Shown piece after piece: positions 17,848-25,821 of a DNA stretch of 45,357 bases. The translations under genes were made by a program, and so were the position numbers. The stretch's first letter is position 1, and each line of letters opens with the position of its first letter. Origin of the DNA: Thiomargarita sp. GTDB lineage: Bacteria; Pseudomonadota; Gammaproteobacteria; Beggiatoales; Beggiatoaceae. The notes beneath the pieces are model-generated. The model ran no database searches. It was not told where the DNA came from and saw only the letters and a program-made list of their open reading frames with translations. The stretch covers positions 1-45,357 of the forward strand of contig DYPD01000016.1 of assembly GCA_020720115.1 (NCBI GenBank). The letters run 5' to 3'.

Positions 17848-18582
17848 ATGTTAGAAACTCACCTGCTCGGATTCCAAGCCATTCGCGGTCAGCGGGTGAG
17901 TTTGCTACGCAGAGCGCCAGAACACGCGGCGTTTCTGCGTCTTTGTTGGGATGATCAAGCCTTTATGGATTTATACCGGCTGGCACAAAACCGCCGCGAA
18001 AGTATTGAACAAATTGCCGAGCGATTGGCACAAGAATACAAACGCTTGCCAAAAGATTTACGCAAATTTGAATGGGTGATTGAACGCCACGCCACCCAAG
18101 GACAAGCAGCGCGTTTGATTGGTTTGGCAGCGGTGGCTGATTATCAACCAGAACACAGACGCGCCGAGTTTTTAATCGGGATTTTACAGCCGCAAGAGCA
18201 AAAAGCCGGCATTGGTTTAGAAGCCAGTTTATTGGTCTTGGATTTTGCTTTTAATATTTTGCAATTGAATAAATTGATTAGTTTTGTTTACGGCTACAAC
18301 CAAAGTTCGCAAAATAACACGCTCCATCTGGGCTTTACTCAGGAAGCTTTTTTACGCGAACATGTGCATTATGCTCCGCATGGTTATGTGGATATGTACC
18401 AAAACGGTCTGTTAGCCCGCGATTTTCGCCGCAACGACCGCTTAAGCCGCTGGTCGCAACGCCTGCTCCAACGCGACATTAGCCTAGCGCCCCCCGCACC
18501 TAAACAACTCTCAGATGCCTATGTGCAACAGGCGGAAGCCGCCTTTAAAGCGGCGCTACAAAAAGCCCAAGCCAGCGATTGA
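17848..18582 (+). CDS. GNAT-family N-acetyltransferase (RimJ/RimL-like)
   Basis: A 244-residue protein with a RimJ/RimL-type fold. It opens with a beta strand ending in RVSLLRRAPEHAAFL, has a helix rich in Glu/Arg, a strand segment RLIGLAAVADYQPEHRRAEF, and 'QKAGIGLEASLLVLDFAFN' in place of the acetyl-CoA loop, then KLISFVYGYNQSSQNNTLHLGF, the usual N-x-x-S-x-x-x-x-x-x-LGF end. The acetyl-CoA loop is not a clear R/Q-x-x-G-x-G/A, so the catalytic state is uncertain. The last ~60 residues are an extra helical tail. The stop overlaps the next ATG (TGATG), so translation is coupled. The substrate is unknown. Confidence 0.85.
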   Translation: MLETHLLGFQAIRGQRVSLLRRAPEHAAFLRLCWDDQAFMDLYRLAQNRRESIEQIAERLAQEYKRLPKDLRKFEWVIERHATQGQAARLIGLAAVADYQPEHRRAEFLIGILQPQEQKAGIGLEASLLVLDFAFNILQLNKLISFVYGYNQSSQNNTLHLGFTQEAFLREHVHYAPHGYVDMYQNGLLARDFRRNDRLSRWSQRLLQRDISLAPPAPKQLSDAYVQQAEAAFKAALQKAQASD

Positions 18583-19358
18583 TGACGCATTTCACCCCAA
18601 AAAAGCCCCTCATGTACGAAATCCTTTTCCCTACTTTAAGTTTCCCGCTCAATGTTTATGCTCAAGCCTTATGGAAAACCGAAGCTGAATTGCAGTATTT
18701 GCACTATGGTTTATGGCAGACGGGTTTTAACTTAGCGCAGGCACAGCAGGCGGCGACAGCCGTGCTGATGGCGGCTCTGCCCGCGTCGCCCGCTTCGGTA
18801 CTGGAAGTCGGTATTGGTTTGGGTACTACCGCACGGCGTTTGCAAGAAAGCGGCTATCCATACACAGGCATTACGCCGGATAATGCGCAGATTTTGTACG
18901 CACGTCATCGCCTGAGCGATTTGCCACAGATGCCGTGTTTTGTCCACACGACCTTTGAGCAGTTTTTGCCCAGCGAAAAATTTCAAGTGATTGTTTTTCA
19001 AGAATCTGCGCAGTACATCAAGGTGGATAACCTACTGCGCGGCTGTCATGCCGCATTGGATAGCGGGGGACAGGTGTTGATTATGGATGAGTTTTCCGCA
19101 CCCGTGTGTGCGGCATTGGAGGCGGGCTTGCCGAATGCGAGTTTCCAAATCCTGCGCTACGAAGACTTCACCCAGCAAGCCGCGCCCTCGATTAGCTATC
19201 TGATTCAGGCGATAGAACAACAAAGAGCAGCGGTTTTATATGACTTGAATCTCAGCGCAACCCGCTTGGAGGCTTTAATGCACTCATTAAAACAGCGTGA
19301 GCGGGCTTATCAGAACCAAAGTTATTTTTATAAGCTATTGTTACTGCAAAAAAATTAA
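18582..19358 (+). CDS. SAM-dependent methyltransferase
   Basis: A class I methyltransferase, 258 residues from the ATG at 18582, which shares one base with the preceding stop (TGATG). The SAM motif I is VLEVGIGLGTTARRL, followed by an acidic-loop region YTGITPDNAQ, and motif IV region FQVIVFQESAQYI. A later ATG (MYEILFP, 18612) is also possible. It resembles small-molecule methyltransferases of natural-product or lipid type ('ITPDNAQ..YAR'), but no substrate can be named. Coupling to the GNAT gene suggests the two enzymes modify the same kind of molecule. It ends one base before the convergent minE stop. Confidence 0.85.
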   Translation: MTHFTPKKPLMYEILFPTLSFPLNVYAQALWKTEAELQYLHYGLWQTGFNLAQAQQAATAVLMAALPASPASVLEVGIGLGTTARRLQESGYPYTGITPDNAQILYARHRLSDLPQMPCFVHTTFEQFLPSEKFQVIVFQESAQYIKVDNLLRGCHAALDSGGQVLIMDEFSAPVCAALEAGLPNASFQILRYEDFTQQAAPSISYLIQAIEQQRAAVLYDLNLSATRLEALMHSLKQRERAYQNQSYFYKLLLLQKN

Positions 19359-19359
19359 T

Positions 19360-19641
19360 TTAGGGCGCGGCTTTAAGCTGCCCCTTCACATTCTCTGGCA
19401 GAGAGATATTTAATTCTAGCACTTCGCAGTCGCCATCCTTATCCATTGACACCTTGATGTGCTCGTCATCCACATGCACATATTTGCGCACCACTTCCAG
19501 TAATTCCTTTTGCAACATCGGCAGATAATCAGGTCCTCGTATCAAACCGCGCTCGTGGGCAACGATAATCTGCAAGCGTTCTTTTGCCAAAACCGCTGTG
19601 TTGCGATTGGAAAAACGAAAATAATCTAAGAAATGACTCAT
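19360..19641 (-). CDS. minE: MinE, topological specificity factor of septum placement
   Basis: MinE stimulates the MinD ATPase and drives pole-to-pole oscillation of MinCD so that division occurs at mid-cell. The 93-residue protein has the MinD-contact helix (NTAVLAKERLQIIVAHERG, near 14-32) and the dimerisation domain that follows (LPMLQKELLEVVRKYV and CEVLELNISLPE). The ATG overlaps the minD TGA as ATGA, the usual coupling. Length and order match gammaproteobacterial minCDE. Confidence 0.97.
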   Translation of the reverse strand: MSHFLDYFRFSNRNTAVLAKERLQIIVAHERGLIRGPDYLPMLQKELLEVVRKYVHVDDEHIKVSMDKDGDCEVLELNISLPENVKGQLKAAP

Positions 19642-20459
19642 GCTAGACCTCCAAACAAGCGTGCCAGCAAGCTTTTTTTCTGTACATTCATGAAGCGTTG
19701 CGGACGATCTTCGCCCAGAAAACGCGCAACCACATCATGATAGGCTTGTCCGGCATCACTGCCTTCGTCCAGCGTGACCGGAATGCCTGAATTTGAGGCT
19801 TGCAGAACTGCCTTGGATTCGGGAATCACACCCAGCAGCGGAATGGCTAAAATTTCTTGCACATCTTCGGCGCTGAGCATGTCGCCATTGACCACCCGCG
19901 AAGGCTCGTAGCGCGTCAGTAGCAAATGTTCTTTGATGACTTCTTCGCCAAGTTCTGCGCGACGGGTTTTGCTGTTTAACATGCCGATGATGCGGTCAGA
20001 ATCGCGCACCGAGGAGACTTCAGGATTGGTGACAATCAAGGCTTCGTCAGCGAAATACATTGCCATGATCGCGCCATGTTCAATGCCCGCTGGGGAGTCA
20101 CAAATAATGTATTCAAAGTGATGGCGTTCGCGCAGATCATCCATGATGTGCCCCACGCCTTCGACGGTTAAGGCTTCTTTATCGCGGGTTTGGGAAGCCG
20201 GTAAAATGAACAGGTTTTCTACCCGTTTATCTTTGATAAGTGCTTGATTAAGACTGCCTTCTTGTTTTATAACATTAATAAAATCATAGACCACGCGCCG
20301 TTCGCAGCCCATGATTAAATCCAGGTTGCGCAGACCTATATCAAAATCAATCACCACTGTTTTGTGCCCACGCAAGGCAAGTCCAGTGGCAAATGCTGCG
20401 CTGGTAGTGGTTTTTCCTACGCCGCCCTTGCCGGAAGTGACAACGACAATCCTAGTCAA
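19638..20459 (-). CDS. minD: MinD, septum-site ATPase
   Basis: A ParA/MinD-family membrane ATPase that recruits MinC to the membrane. A deviant Walker A is present (SGKGGVGKTT, with Lys11 and Lys16), along with the conserved DFDIGLRNLDLIMGCERR, the switch/Walker B region CDSPAGIE and 'NPEVSSVRDSDRI'. The C-terminal amphipathic membrane helix is visible (KKSLLARLFGGL). The start is a TTG at 20457-20459 supported by AGAGGA eight bases upstream; no ATG fits the conserved N-terminus. The 273-residue length is typical. Confidence 0.97.
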   Translation of the reverse strand: MTRIVVVTSGKGGVGKTTTSAAFATGLALRGHKTVVIDFDIGLRNLDLIMGCERRVVYDFINVIKQEGSLNQALIKDKRVENLFILPASQTRDKEALTVEGVGHIMDDLRERHHFEYIICDSPAGIEHGAIMAMYFADEALIVTNPEVSSVRDSDRIIGMLNSKTRRAELGEEVIKEHLLLTRYEPSRVVNGDMLSAEDVQEILAIPLLGVIPESKAVLQASNSGIPVTLDEGSDAGQAYHDVVARFLGEDRPQRFMNVQKKSLLARLFGGLA

Positions 20460-20496
20460 AGTGAAAATCCTCTTGCATTAATTAATAGTCATTACT

Positions 20497-20523
20497 AAAA
20501 ATTGGGAGTTGATCCCAGTTTTT
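20497..20523 (-). terminator. terminator-like hairpin in the minC-minD gap
   Basis: AAAAATTGGGA (20497-20507) and TCCCAGTTTTT (20513-20523) form an 11-bp stem with a 5-base loop. On the minus strand the stem ends in a run of five U. It lies in the 78-base gap between minC and minD and could attenuate readthrough so that minDE relies partly on its own promoter. Confidence 0.5.
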
Positions 20524-20537
20524 AGGTTGGTTTGGTG

Positions 20538-21293
20538 TTATTTGTTTACAAATTTGCTGTTGATGCTAGTGAATGTTTGAATAGTGAGCAGATCGTCTTT
20601 TAAGTAAATTTGTACTGATTGTCCCAACACTTCTTTTCCAAGTTCTTCATTAATCTGGTATTGTCCGGCAACCGAGACTAATTCAGCTTCCAGTTTTTGG
20701 CAGAAAATCCGTGCGCTGGTGTCGCCTGTGACGCCCGCCAGCGCCCGTCCGCGCAGAGCGCCATAAACATGGATGTGACGGTGCGCCAACACTTCTGCGC
20801 CAGGGCTAACCATAGATAAAATAATCAGATCGCCTTTAGACACCACCTGTTGCCCAGAGCGCACTGGCTGTTCAATAATTTTTGCGGGTATGGTGGCTGG
20901 TTTAGGCTGCTCTGCTTCTTTAAGCAACTCGACTGGATCGCGTCCGCCACGTTCAGCTTTGATGCTGGGCAATAAATGCAGCCCAGCGCCCAGCGACAGG
21001 CTGTTGAGCAGCGGATTGCCACCGCGCACGCCAATCGGCAACATGCCGTAATTGCGCAAGGTTTCTACCAAAGAAAGAATGTCTAGGGTATGCGTTTCTT
21101 GAGTAATGGCATGAAAATCTAAAATCACTGGCGCTTGCTTAAACAGGCTAGGCGCTTGTGCAATATGTTGCTGTAACTGCGCAGATAATAAGGCAATTTC
21201 CGAGGTGTAAATATGCAGCACCATAGTGGTCAACATACTGCCTTTTAATTCAAAAGCGGGGGTTGAAGTTCGGGGTTGCATCAAGCGACTCAT
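20538..21293 (-). CDS. minC: MinC, septum-site inhibitor
   Basis: MinC blocks FtsZ ring assembly away from mid-cell when recruited by MinD. The 251-residue protein has the N-terminal FtsZ-inhibiting domain (AFELKGSMLTTMVLHIYTS and PVILDFHAIT) and the C-terminal beta-helix domain that dimerises and binds MinD (GQQVVSKGDLIILSMVSPGA, RHIHVYGALRGRALAGVTGD, ARIFCQKLEAELVSVAGQY). A charged linker separates them near 125-150. The product is slightly longer than the E. coli protein (231 aa), partly in the N-terminus and linker. It is separated from minD by 78 bases with a hairpin, so the operon may be partly split. Confidence 0.95.
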   Translation of the reverse strand: MSRLMQPRTSTPAFELKGSMLTTMVLHIYTSEIALLSAQLQQHIAQAPSLFKQAPVILDFHAITQETHTLDILSLVETLRNYGMLPIGVRGGNPLLNSLSLGAGLHLLPSIKAERGGRDPVELLKEAEQPKPATIPAKIIEQPVRSGQQVVSKGDLIILSMVSPGAEVLAHRHIHVYGALRGRALAGVTGDTSARIFCQKLEAELVSVAGQYQINEELGKEVLGQSVQIYLKDDLLTIQTFTSINSKFVNK

Positions 21294-21531
21294 AGCGTTT
21301 GGTTTCCGTGACTGGCTCGGTTTGCGCTACATGCGAAGCATCCTGCTAACAGGACATGGGCACAAACGCAAGGGAAAGAAGGCATCTTGACTTTATCTGA
21401 GGTAAAGCCACAATGCTTAAACTACATCAGAGCTGTCCCTGCCGCGCCTCTGTTAAGCAGCCTTTTTGCCGCCACCACTGAGGTTTAGAACGCCTCATTA
21501 TCAGTGATACCTATTCAATAATCAACATCCT

Positions 21532-24500
21532 ATGCGCCTCTACACCAGTAACCGTCTGGAAAATTTGCTCACCGCTTTGGCGGATTTATGCGCACAACAG
21601 ACTTTGTCACCGCTTACACCGGAAATCCTTGTGGTGCAAAGCCAAGGCATGGCGCGTTGGCTGTCTCTTAAGCTGGCGGCGGCGTTGGGCGTCTGGGCAA
21701 ATGCTCAGTACCCCTTCCCGCGAGCCATGAGTTGGCAGGCTTTTCGCGCTTGCTTGCCGGATTTACCCGAAAGCTCGCGTTACGAACCTGACGTTTTGCA
21801 CTGGACGCTCCTGCGTCTTTTACCCGCTTATTTAGAACATCCGGCATTTCAAGATTTGCGCCAATATTTTACCCAAGATGAAAGCGGCTTAAAACACACG
21901 CAGCTTGCGCAACGTATTGCCCGCAGTTTTGATCAATATGTGGTGTATCGCCCGGATTGGATTGCGGCGTGGGAAGCGGGTGAAGGCGAGCACTGGCAAG
22001 CGATTTTGTGGCGGGCAATGCGTGATTATTATGCCCCGCAAGAACCTCAACCCAGCCACCGCGCCGCCGCACGGCAGGCTTTTTTGCAAGCATTGCGCAG
22101 TTCTGCTGAGTTCCCGCATTTGCCGCAACGCCTGCATATTTTTGGCGTTTCTGCCTTGCCGCCGTTTTATCTGGATGTCTTTGCGGCGCTGTCTGCGCGT
22201 TGCGAAGTGCATCTGTGGCTGCTGAATCCTTGTCAGGAATACTGGGGCGATATTGTGTCTGACACCGACATCGCTAATCTCAATTTGCGTCAAGAACGTC
22301 AGCGGGGGCAGGCTTTGAGCGCCGAGGCGCAGTATTTCACTACGGGCAACAGCTTGCTGGCATCAACGGGCAAAATGGGAAGGGATTTCATTGACTTGCT
22401 CAATGACTACGCACCCGTGGAAACCGAGTTGTTTAGCGATCCGGGTGCTGATATGCTGCTTCATGCGGTGCAGCAGGATATTTTGTTTTTGCAAGAAAGC
22501 GGACAAAAACCTGTGCCGCCACACCGCATCAGCCATACAGATCGCTCCTTGCAAATTCACAATTGCCACTCGCCGCTACGAGAAATAGAAGTGTTGCACG
22601 ATCAACTGCTGGCGCTGATGGCGGCAGACCTAGAGCTACAACCGGGCGACGTGCTGGTGATGATGCCAGACATTGAAGCCTACGCGCCGCTCATTGAAGC
22701 CGTGTTTGCCACCACGCCCGATGCCCAGCGGCGCATTCCTTTCAGCATCGCTGACCGCAGCTTGCTGACTGAAAGCCGTATTATTGACAGCTTTTTAGCC
22801 CTGCTGACGTTGCCGCAAAGCCGTTTGAGTTTGCCGCAAGTGATGAGTTTATTGGAAGTTGAAGCCGTGCAAAAACGCTTTGATTTCAGTCAGGCTGATT
22901 TGGATAAAGTGCAATTTTGGCTAGAGCAGGCGTGTGTGCGCTGGGGTATTGATGAACACAGTCGTAGCGATTTGGGCTTGCCCGCGTTTCGAGAAAATAC
23001 TTGGCGCTTTGGTTTGGAGCGGTTGCTGCTGGGGTATGCGCTACCCAATCAAGATCGGTTGTATGCCGACATTTTGCCGCTCGATGCGGTGGAAGGACAA
23101 GACAGCAAGATTCTCAGTCAACTGATTGAATTTACCGAGGCTTTGTTCCAAGCCGTGAAAAGCTTGCAAGCTGCCCGCAGTGCGGCGGAGTGGACGACAA
23201 GCCTGCATTGCTTGCTTCAGCAGTTTTTTATCCAAGACCTAGAGAGCCAAAACGAACTTCAGCGTATCCGTGAGGCGCTAAATCAGCTGCTGGCAAATAC
23301 CCAAGCTGCGGGCTTTAGCGCCGCCTTAAGCCCCGCAGTGGTGCAGGATTGGCTCAGGCAAGCACTGGCGCACAGCGAACATCCAACCGGTTTTATGAAC
23401 GGCAAAGTGACCTTTTGCGCGATCTTGCCCATGCGCTCGATTCCTTTCAAAATCATTGCCTTACTTGGCATGAATGACCGCGATTACCCGCGCTCCCATC
23501 CGGTGCCTGGTTTTGATTTGATGGCAACTCAGCCGCGACGCGGAGATCGCTCACGCCGTCACGATGACCGCTATCTGTTTCTGGAAACCCTGCTGTCTGC
23601 GCGTGATACGCTCTACATCAGCTATCAGGGACAAAGCATCCAGGATAACAGCGAGCAGCCGCCGTCGGTGCTGGTCAGCGAGCTGCTGGCTTATGTGCAA
23701 CAAGGCTGCAAAACCGACCAGGGTACGGACATTTTGCCACAGGTTTGCACTCAACATCCGCTACAAGCCTTTAGCCCGCGCTATTTCAACGGCGAATCCG
23801 CCAAATTATTCAGCTATGCGCGGGAATACACCGCCGCCAGCCAGCAATTAAGCAGCCTGCGCACCCCGTTAGCGCCTTTTATCAGCACCCCGCTGAGCGC
23901 CCCCGAAGCCAGTTGGCAACGGCTGGATGGGCTGCAACTGGTACGCTTTTTCCGCAATCCGAGCCAATATGTGTTGCAACAGCGCCTACATCTGTATCCG
24001 GCGCTTCCCGCACATGTTTTGCCAGAACAAGAACCGTTGGATTTAGTGGGGCTAGAAAAATATCAACTGGACACCTACTTGCTGGAACGCAGCCTTGACG
24101 GGGTGGCACTGGCAAGCCTTTATCCAGTGATCAAAGCCAGCGGGCAACTGCCGCCAGAACCGCTGGGGCGCATTCACTACCAAAACCTGTGCAGCAGCCT
24201 GGACAGCCTGACAGAGCAAGTGCGCGACCTGACCCGCGACGAGCCGTTAGCGCCGCTAGAAATCGAAGTGCCGCTTGGTACTGCGCTCATCAGCGCCACT
24301 TTTAGCAAACTCTATCCCGCCGGCGCAGTGTTTTATCGCCCGGCTAAAATCAAAGCCAAAGACCTGCTGAACGCTTGGATTCAGCACCTGCTGCTCAACG
24401 CTGCTGCGCCGCCGAATTATCCGCGCCACAGCTATGTGTTGGGTTTCGAGCAAAGCTGGCAATTTGCCCCGCTAAACAATCCGCGTCTGTTGCTGCGCTC

Positions 24501-24786
24501 ACTGGTGGCGCTCTATTTACAAGGACTCTCTGTGCCTTTAAGCTTTTTTCCTGAAACTTCATTGGCTTATGCGGAAAAACTGGCACAGGGTAAGGGAGCA
24601 GAAGCGGCGCTGAAAGCCGCCAGCAACGCTTGGCAAGGCAGTGATTGGGCGCCAGGAGAAGCAGAAGAGCCGCATTACCGCCTGTGTTTTCGACAGGGTT
24701 TAAGCCTAGATGCGTCCTTCCAAAAAATCGCCAAAACGGTTTTTTTGCCCTTGTTAAAAGCACGGCAAGTTTTGGATTGCGCGTAA
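21532..24786 (+). CDS. recC: RecC, exodeoxyribonuclease V gamma subunit
   Basis: RecC is the Chi-recognition and scaffold subunit of the RecBCD helicase-nuclease, which processes double-strand DNA ends for RecA. The 1084-residue protein is close to the E. coli size (1122). Family segments are visible: SNRLENLLTALADL at the start, 'ILVVQSQGMARWLSLKLA', 'RLHIFGVSALPPFYLDVF', 'LLNPCQEYWGDI', 'CHSPLREIEVLHDQLL', 'LQPGDVLVMMPDIEAYAPL' and 'LGMNDRDYPR'. The 'DLMATQPRRGDRSRRHDDRY' block is the conserved C-terminal helicase-like part. Neither recB nor recD is adjacent; the next gene is convergent. The subunits must be encoded elsewhere for a working complex. Confidence 0.96.
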   Translation: MRLYTSNRLENLLTALADLCAQQTLSPLTPEILVVQSQGMARWLSLKLAAALGVWANAQYPFPRAMSWQAFRACLPDLPESSRYEPDVLHWTLLRLLPAYLEHPAFQDLRQYFTQDESGLKHTQLAQRIARSFDQYVVYRPDWIAAWEAGEGEHWQAILWRAMRDYYAPQEPQPSHRAAARQAFLQALRSSAEFPHLPQRLHIFGVSALPPFYLDVFAALSARCEVHLWLLNPCQEYWGDIVSDTDIANLNLRQERQRGQALSAEAQYFTTGNSLLASTGKMGRDFIDLLNDYAPVETELFSDPGADMLLHAVQQDILFLQESGQKPVPPHRISHTDRSLQIHNCHSPLREIEVLHDQLLALMAADLELQPGDVLVMMPDIEAYAPLIEAVFATTPDAQRRIPFSIADRSLLTESRIIDSFLALLTLPQSRLSLPQVMSLLEVEAVQKRFDFSQADLDKVQFWLEQACVRWGIDEHSRSDLGLPAFRENTWRFGLERLLLGYALPNQDRLYADILPLDAVEGQDSKILSQLIEFTEALFQAVKSLQAARSAAEWTTSLHCLLQQFFIQDLESQNELQRIREALNQLLANTQAAGFSAALSPAVVQDWLRQALAHSEHPTGFMNGKVTFCAILPMRSIPFKIIALLGMNDRDYPRSHPVPGFDLMATQPRRGDRSRRHDDRYLFLETLLSARDTLYISYQGQSIQDNSEQPPSVLVSELLAYVQQGCKTDQGTDILPQVCTQHPLQAFSPRYFNGESAKLFSYAREYTAASQQLSSLRTPLAPFISTPLSAPEASWQRLDGLQLVRFFRNPSQYVLQQRLHLYPALPAHVLPEQEPLDLVGLEKYQLDTYLLERSLDGVALASLYPVIKASGQLPPEPLGRIHYQNLCSSLDSLTEQVRDLTRDEPLAPLEIEVPLGTALISATFSKLYPAGAVFYRPAKIKAKDLLNAWIQHLLLNAAAPPNYPRHSYVLGFEQSWQFAPLNNPRLLLRSLVALYLQGLSVPLSFFPETSLAYAEKLAQGKGAEAALKAASNAWQGSDWAPGEAEEPHYRLCFRQGLSLDASFQKIAKTVFLPLLKARQVLDCA

Positions 24787-24815
24787 ATAGACTTGTTGCA
24801 CAGGGGAAGTTTAGG

Positions 24816-25559
24816 TTACGAATTTTCTTTGAAATGGCTATATAAATTCATCACCTTAACGACATATTGCTGGGTTTCTTGATAAGGTGGAATCTGATTA
24901 CCGTATTTTTTCACCGCATTTTCGCCCGCATTGTAAGCCGCCAAAGCCAACTCTAAGTTGTTAAACTGCTTGATTAAATCTTGCAAATAATGAGCACCGC
25001 CGTCGAGATTGAGGTTGACGTCGTAACGATCACTGACGCCGTAGCGTTTCGCGGTGCCAGGCATCAGTTGCATTAAACCCACCGCGCCTTTAGGCGACAT
25101 GGCGTTGGGATTGTAAGCGGATTCAACGCGGATCATGGCATGTAGCAAAGCAGGCTCTAAGCCGTAACGTCCTGCGACCTGTTCCACCAGCGGCGCGTAA
25201 TGACTGGATAAATTATCTAAAGGTAATTCTATTTCTGGTTCTAACTGCTGGCTGAATAGGGTTTGCGCATAGATTAAGCGATAGCGATTATCCGGCGGTT
25301 GATCGGTGAAGTGGATAACACCTTGCGGATCAACGTATTTGTAGATGCTGACATTGGCTTGAAAGCCTTCTTCTTGCAGGGATTGGCGGGTAACGCGATA
25401 AGCCGGGCTGAGTAGGGCTTTGTCCTTGAGCGGGCGATTGGTGAGATGCAGATTGCCGTCATCGTCTTGATAACTATAAATTTTATCCGCCGCCACACCG
25501 ATAGGGGCGTATAGGCAAAATAAGGCTGCAAACCAACCGAGGTAAGTGTGTCTGTGCAT
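24816..25559 (-). CDS. soluble lytic transglycosylase with two DUF4124 repeats
   Basis: A periplasmic peptidoglycan lyase, 247 residues. It has a signal peptide (1-24, cleavage near GVAA-DK) and two DUF4124-type units (KIYSYQDDDGNLHLTNRP near 26-43 and IYKYVDPQGVIHFTDQPPD near 72-90). A C-terminal SLT domain ~118-245 follows, with catalytic Glu146 in IRVESAYNPNA, then PKGAVGLMQLMPGTA, DGGAHYLQDL and LALAAYNAGENAVKKYG. The two DUF4124 units probably bind cell wall or other proteins. It converges with recC and is downstream of the rnr terminator. Confidence 0.95.
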   Translation of the reverse strand: MHRHTYLGWFAALFCLYAPIGVAADKIYSYQDDDGNLHLTNRPLKDKALLSPAYRVTRQSLQEEGFQANVSIYKYVDPQGVIHFTDQPPDNRYRLIYAQTLFSQQLEPEIELPLDNLSSHYAPLVEQVAGRYGLEPALLHAMIRVESAYNPNAMSPKGAVGLMQLMPGTAKRYGVSDRYDVNLNLDGGAHYLQDLIKQFNNLELALAAYNAGENAVKKYGNQIPPYQETQQYVVKVMNLYSHFKENS

Positions 25560-25689
25560 ATGCCCTCCTGAAAAACTTGATAAATCACTTCAATAAAAAA
25601 TTCTAATAGCTTGTTAATATAACTAAAAAAACAGATTATCTCTAGCCTGTTTGAACCGCTGATAGGAGATAAACCAAGGACATCAGCAT

Positions 25690-25742
25690 AAAAAACGCCA
25701 GCCACACAGAGTTATCAGGATAACTTGTGTGGCTGGCGTTTG
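25690..25742 (-). terminator. rho-independent terminator of rnr
   Basis: On the minus strand, about 80 bases after the rnr stop, a GC-rich stem (AAACGCCAGCCACACA pairing with TGTGTGGCTGGCGTTT, one bulge near the loop) is followed directly by a run of six U. Its core CAGCCACACA resembles the hairpin at 5762-5817. Confidence 0.8.
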
Positions 25743-25821
25743 CTTTGGTGCGTTTTTGCTTAATGTCCCAGCGGGCTATCGGTGGAACAGGATGTTTTAT
25801 GCAGATTTCTTATAACAAAAG

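Noticed and set aside
24787-24798. ATAGACTTGTTG word shared with the gap near 31538 as an insertion-sequence footprint
   Set aside because: Only 12 bases match, with no transposase, inverted ends or target duplication; listed only as a minor note.
25560-25821. Possible small gene between the transglycosylase and rnr
   Set aside because: The stretch is explained by the rnr terminator and a leader region; the open frames there cross into flanking genes.
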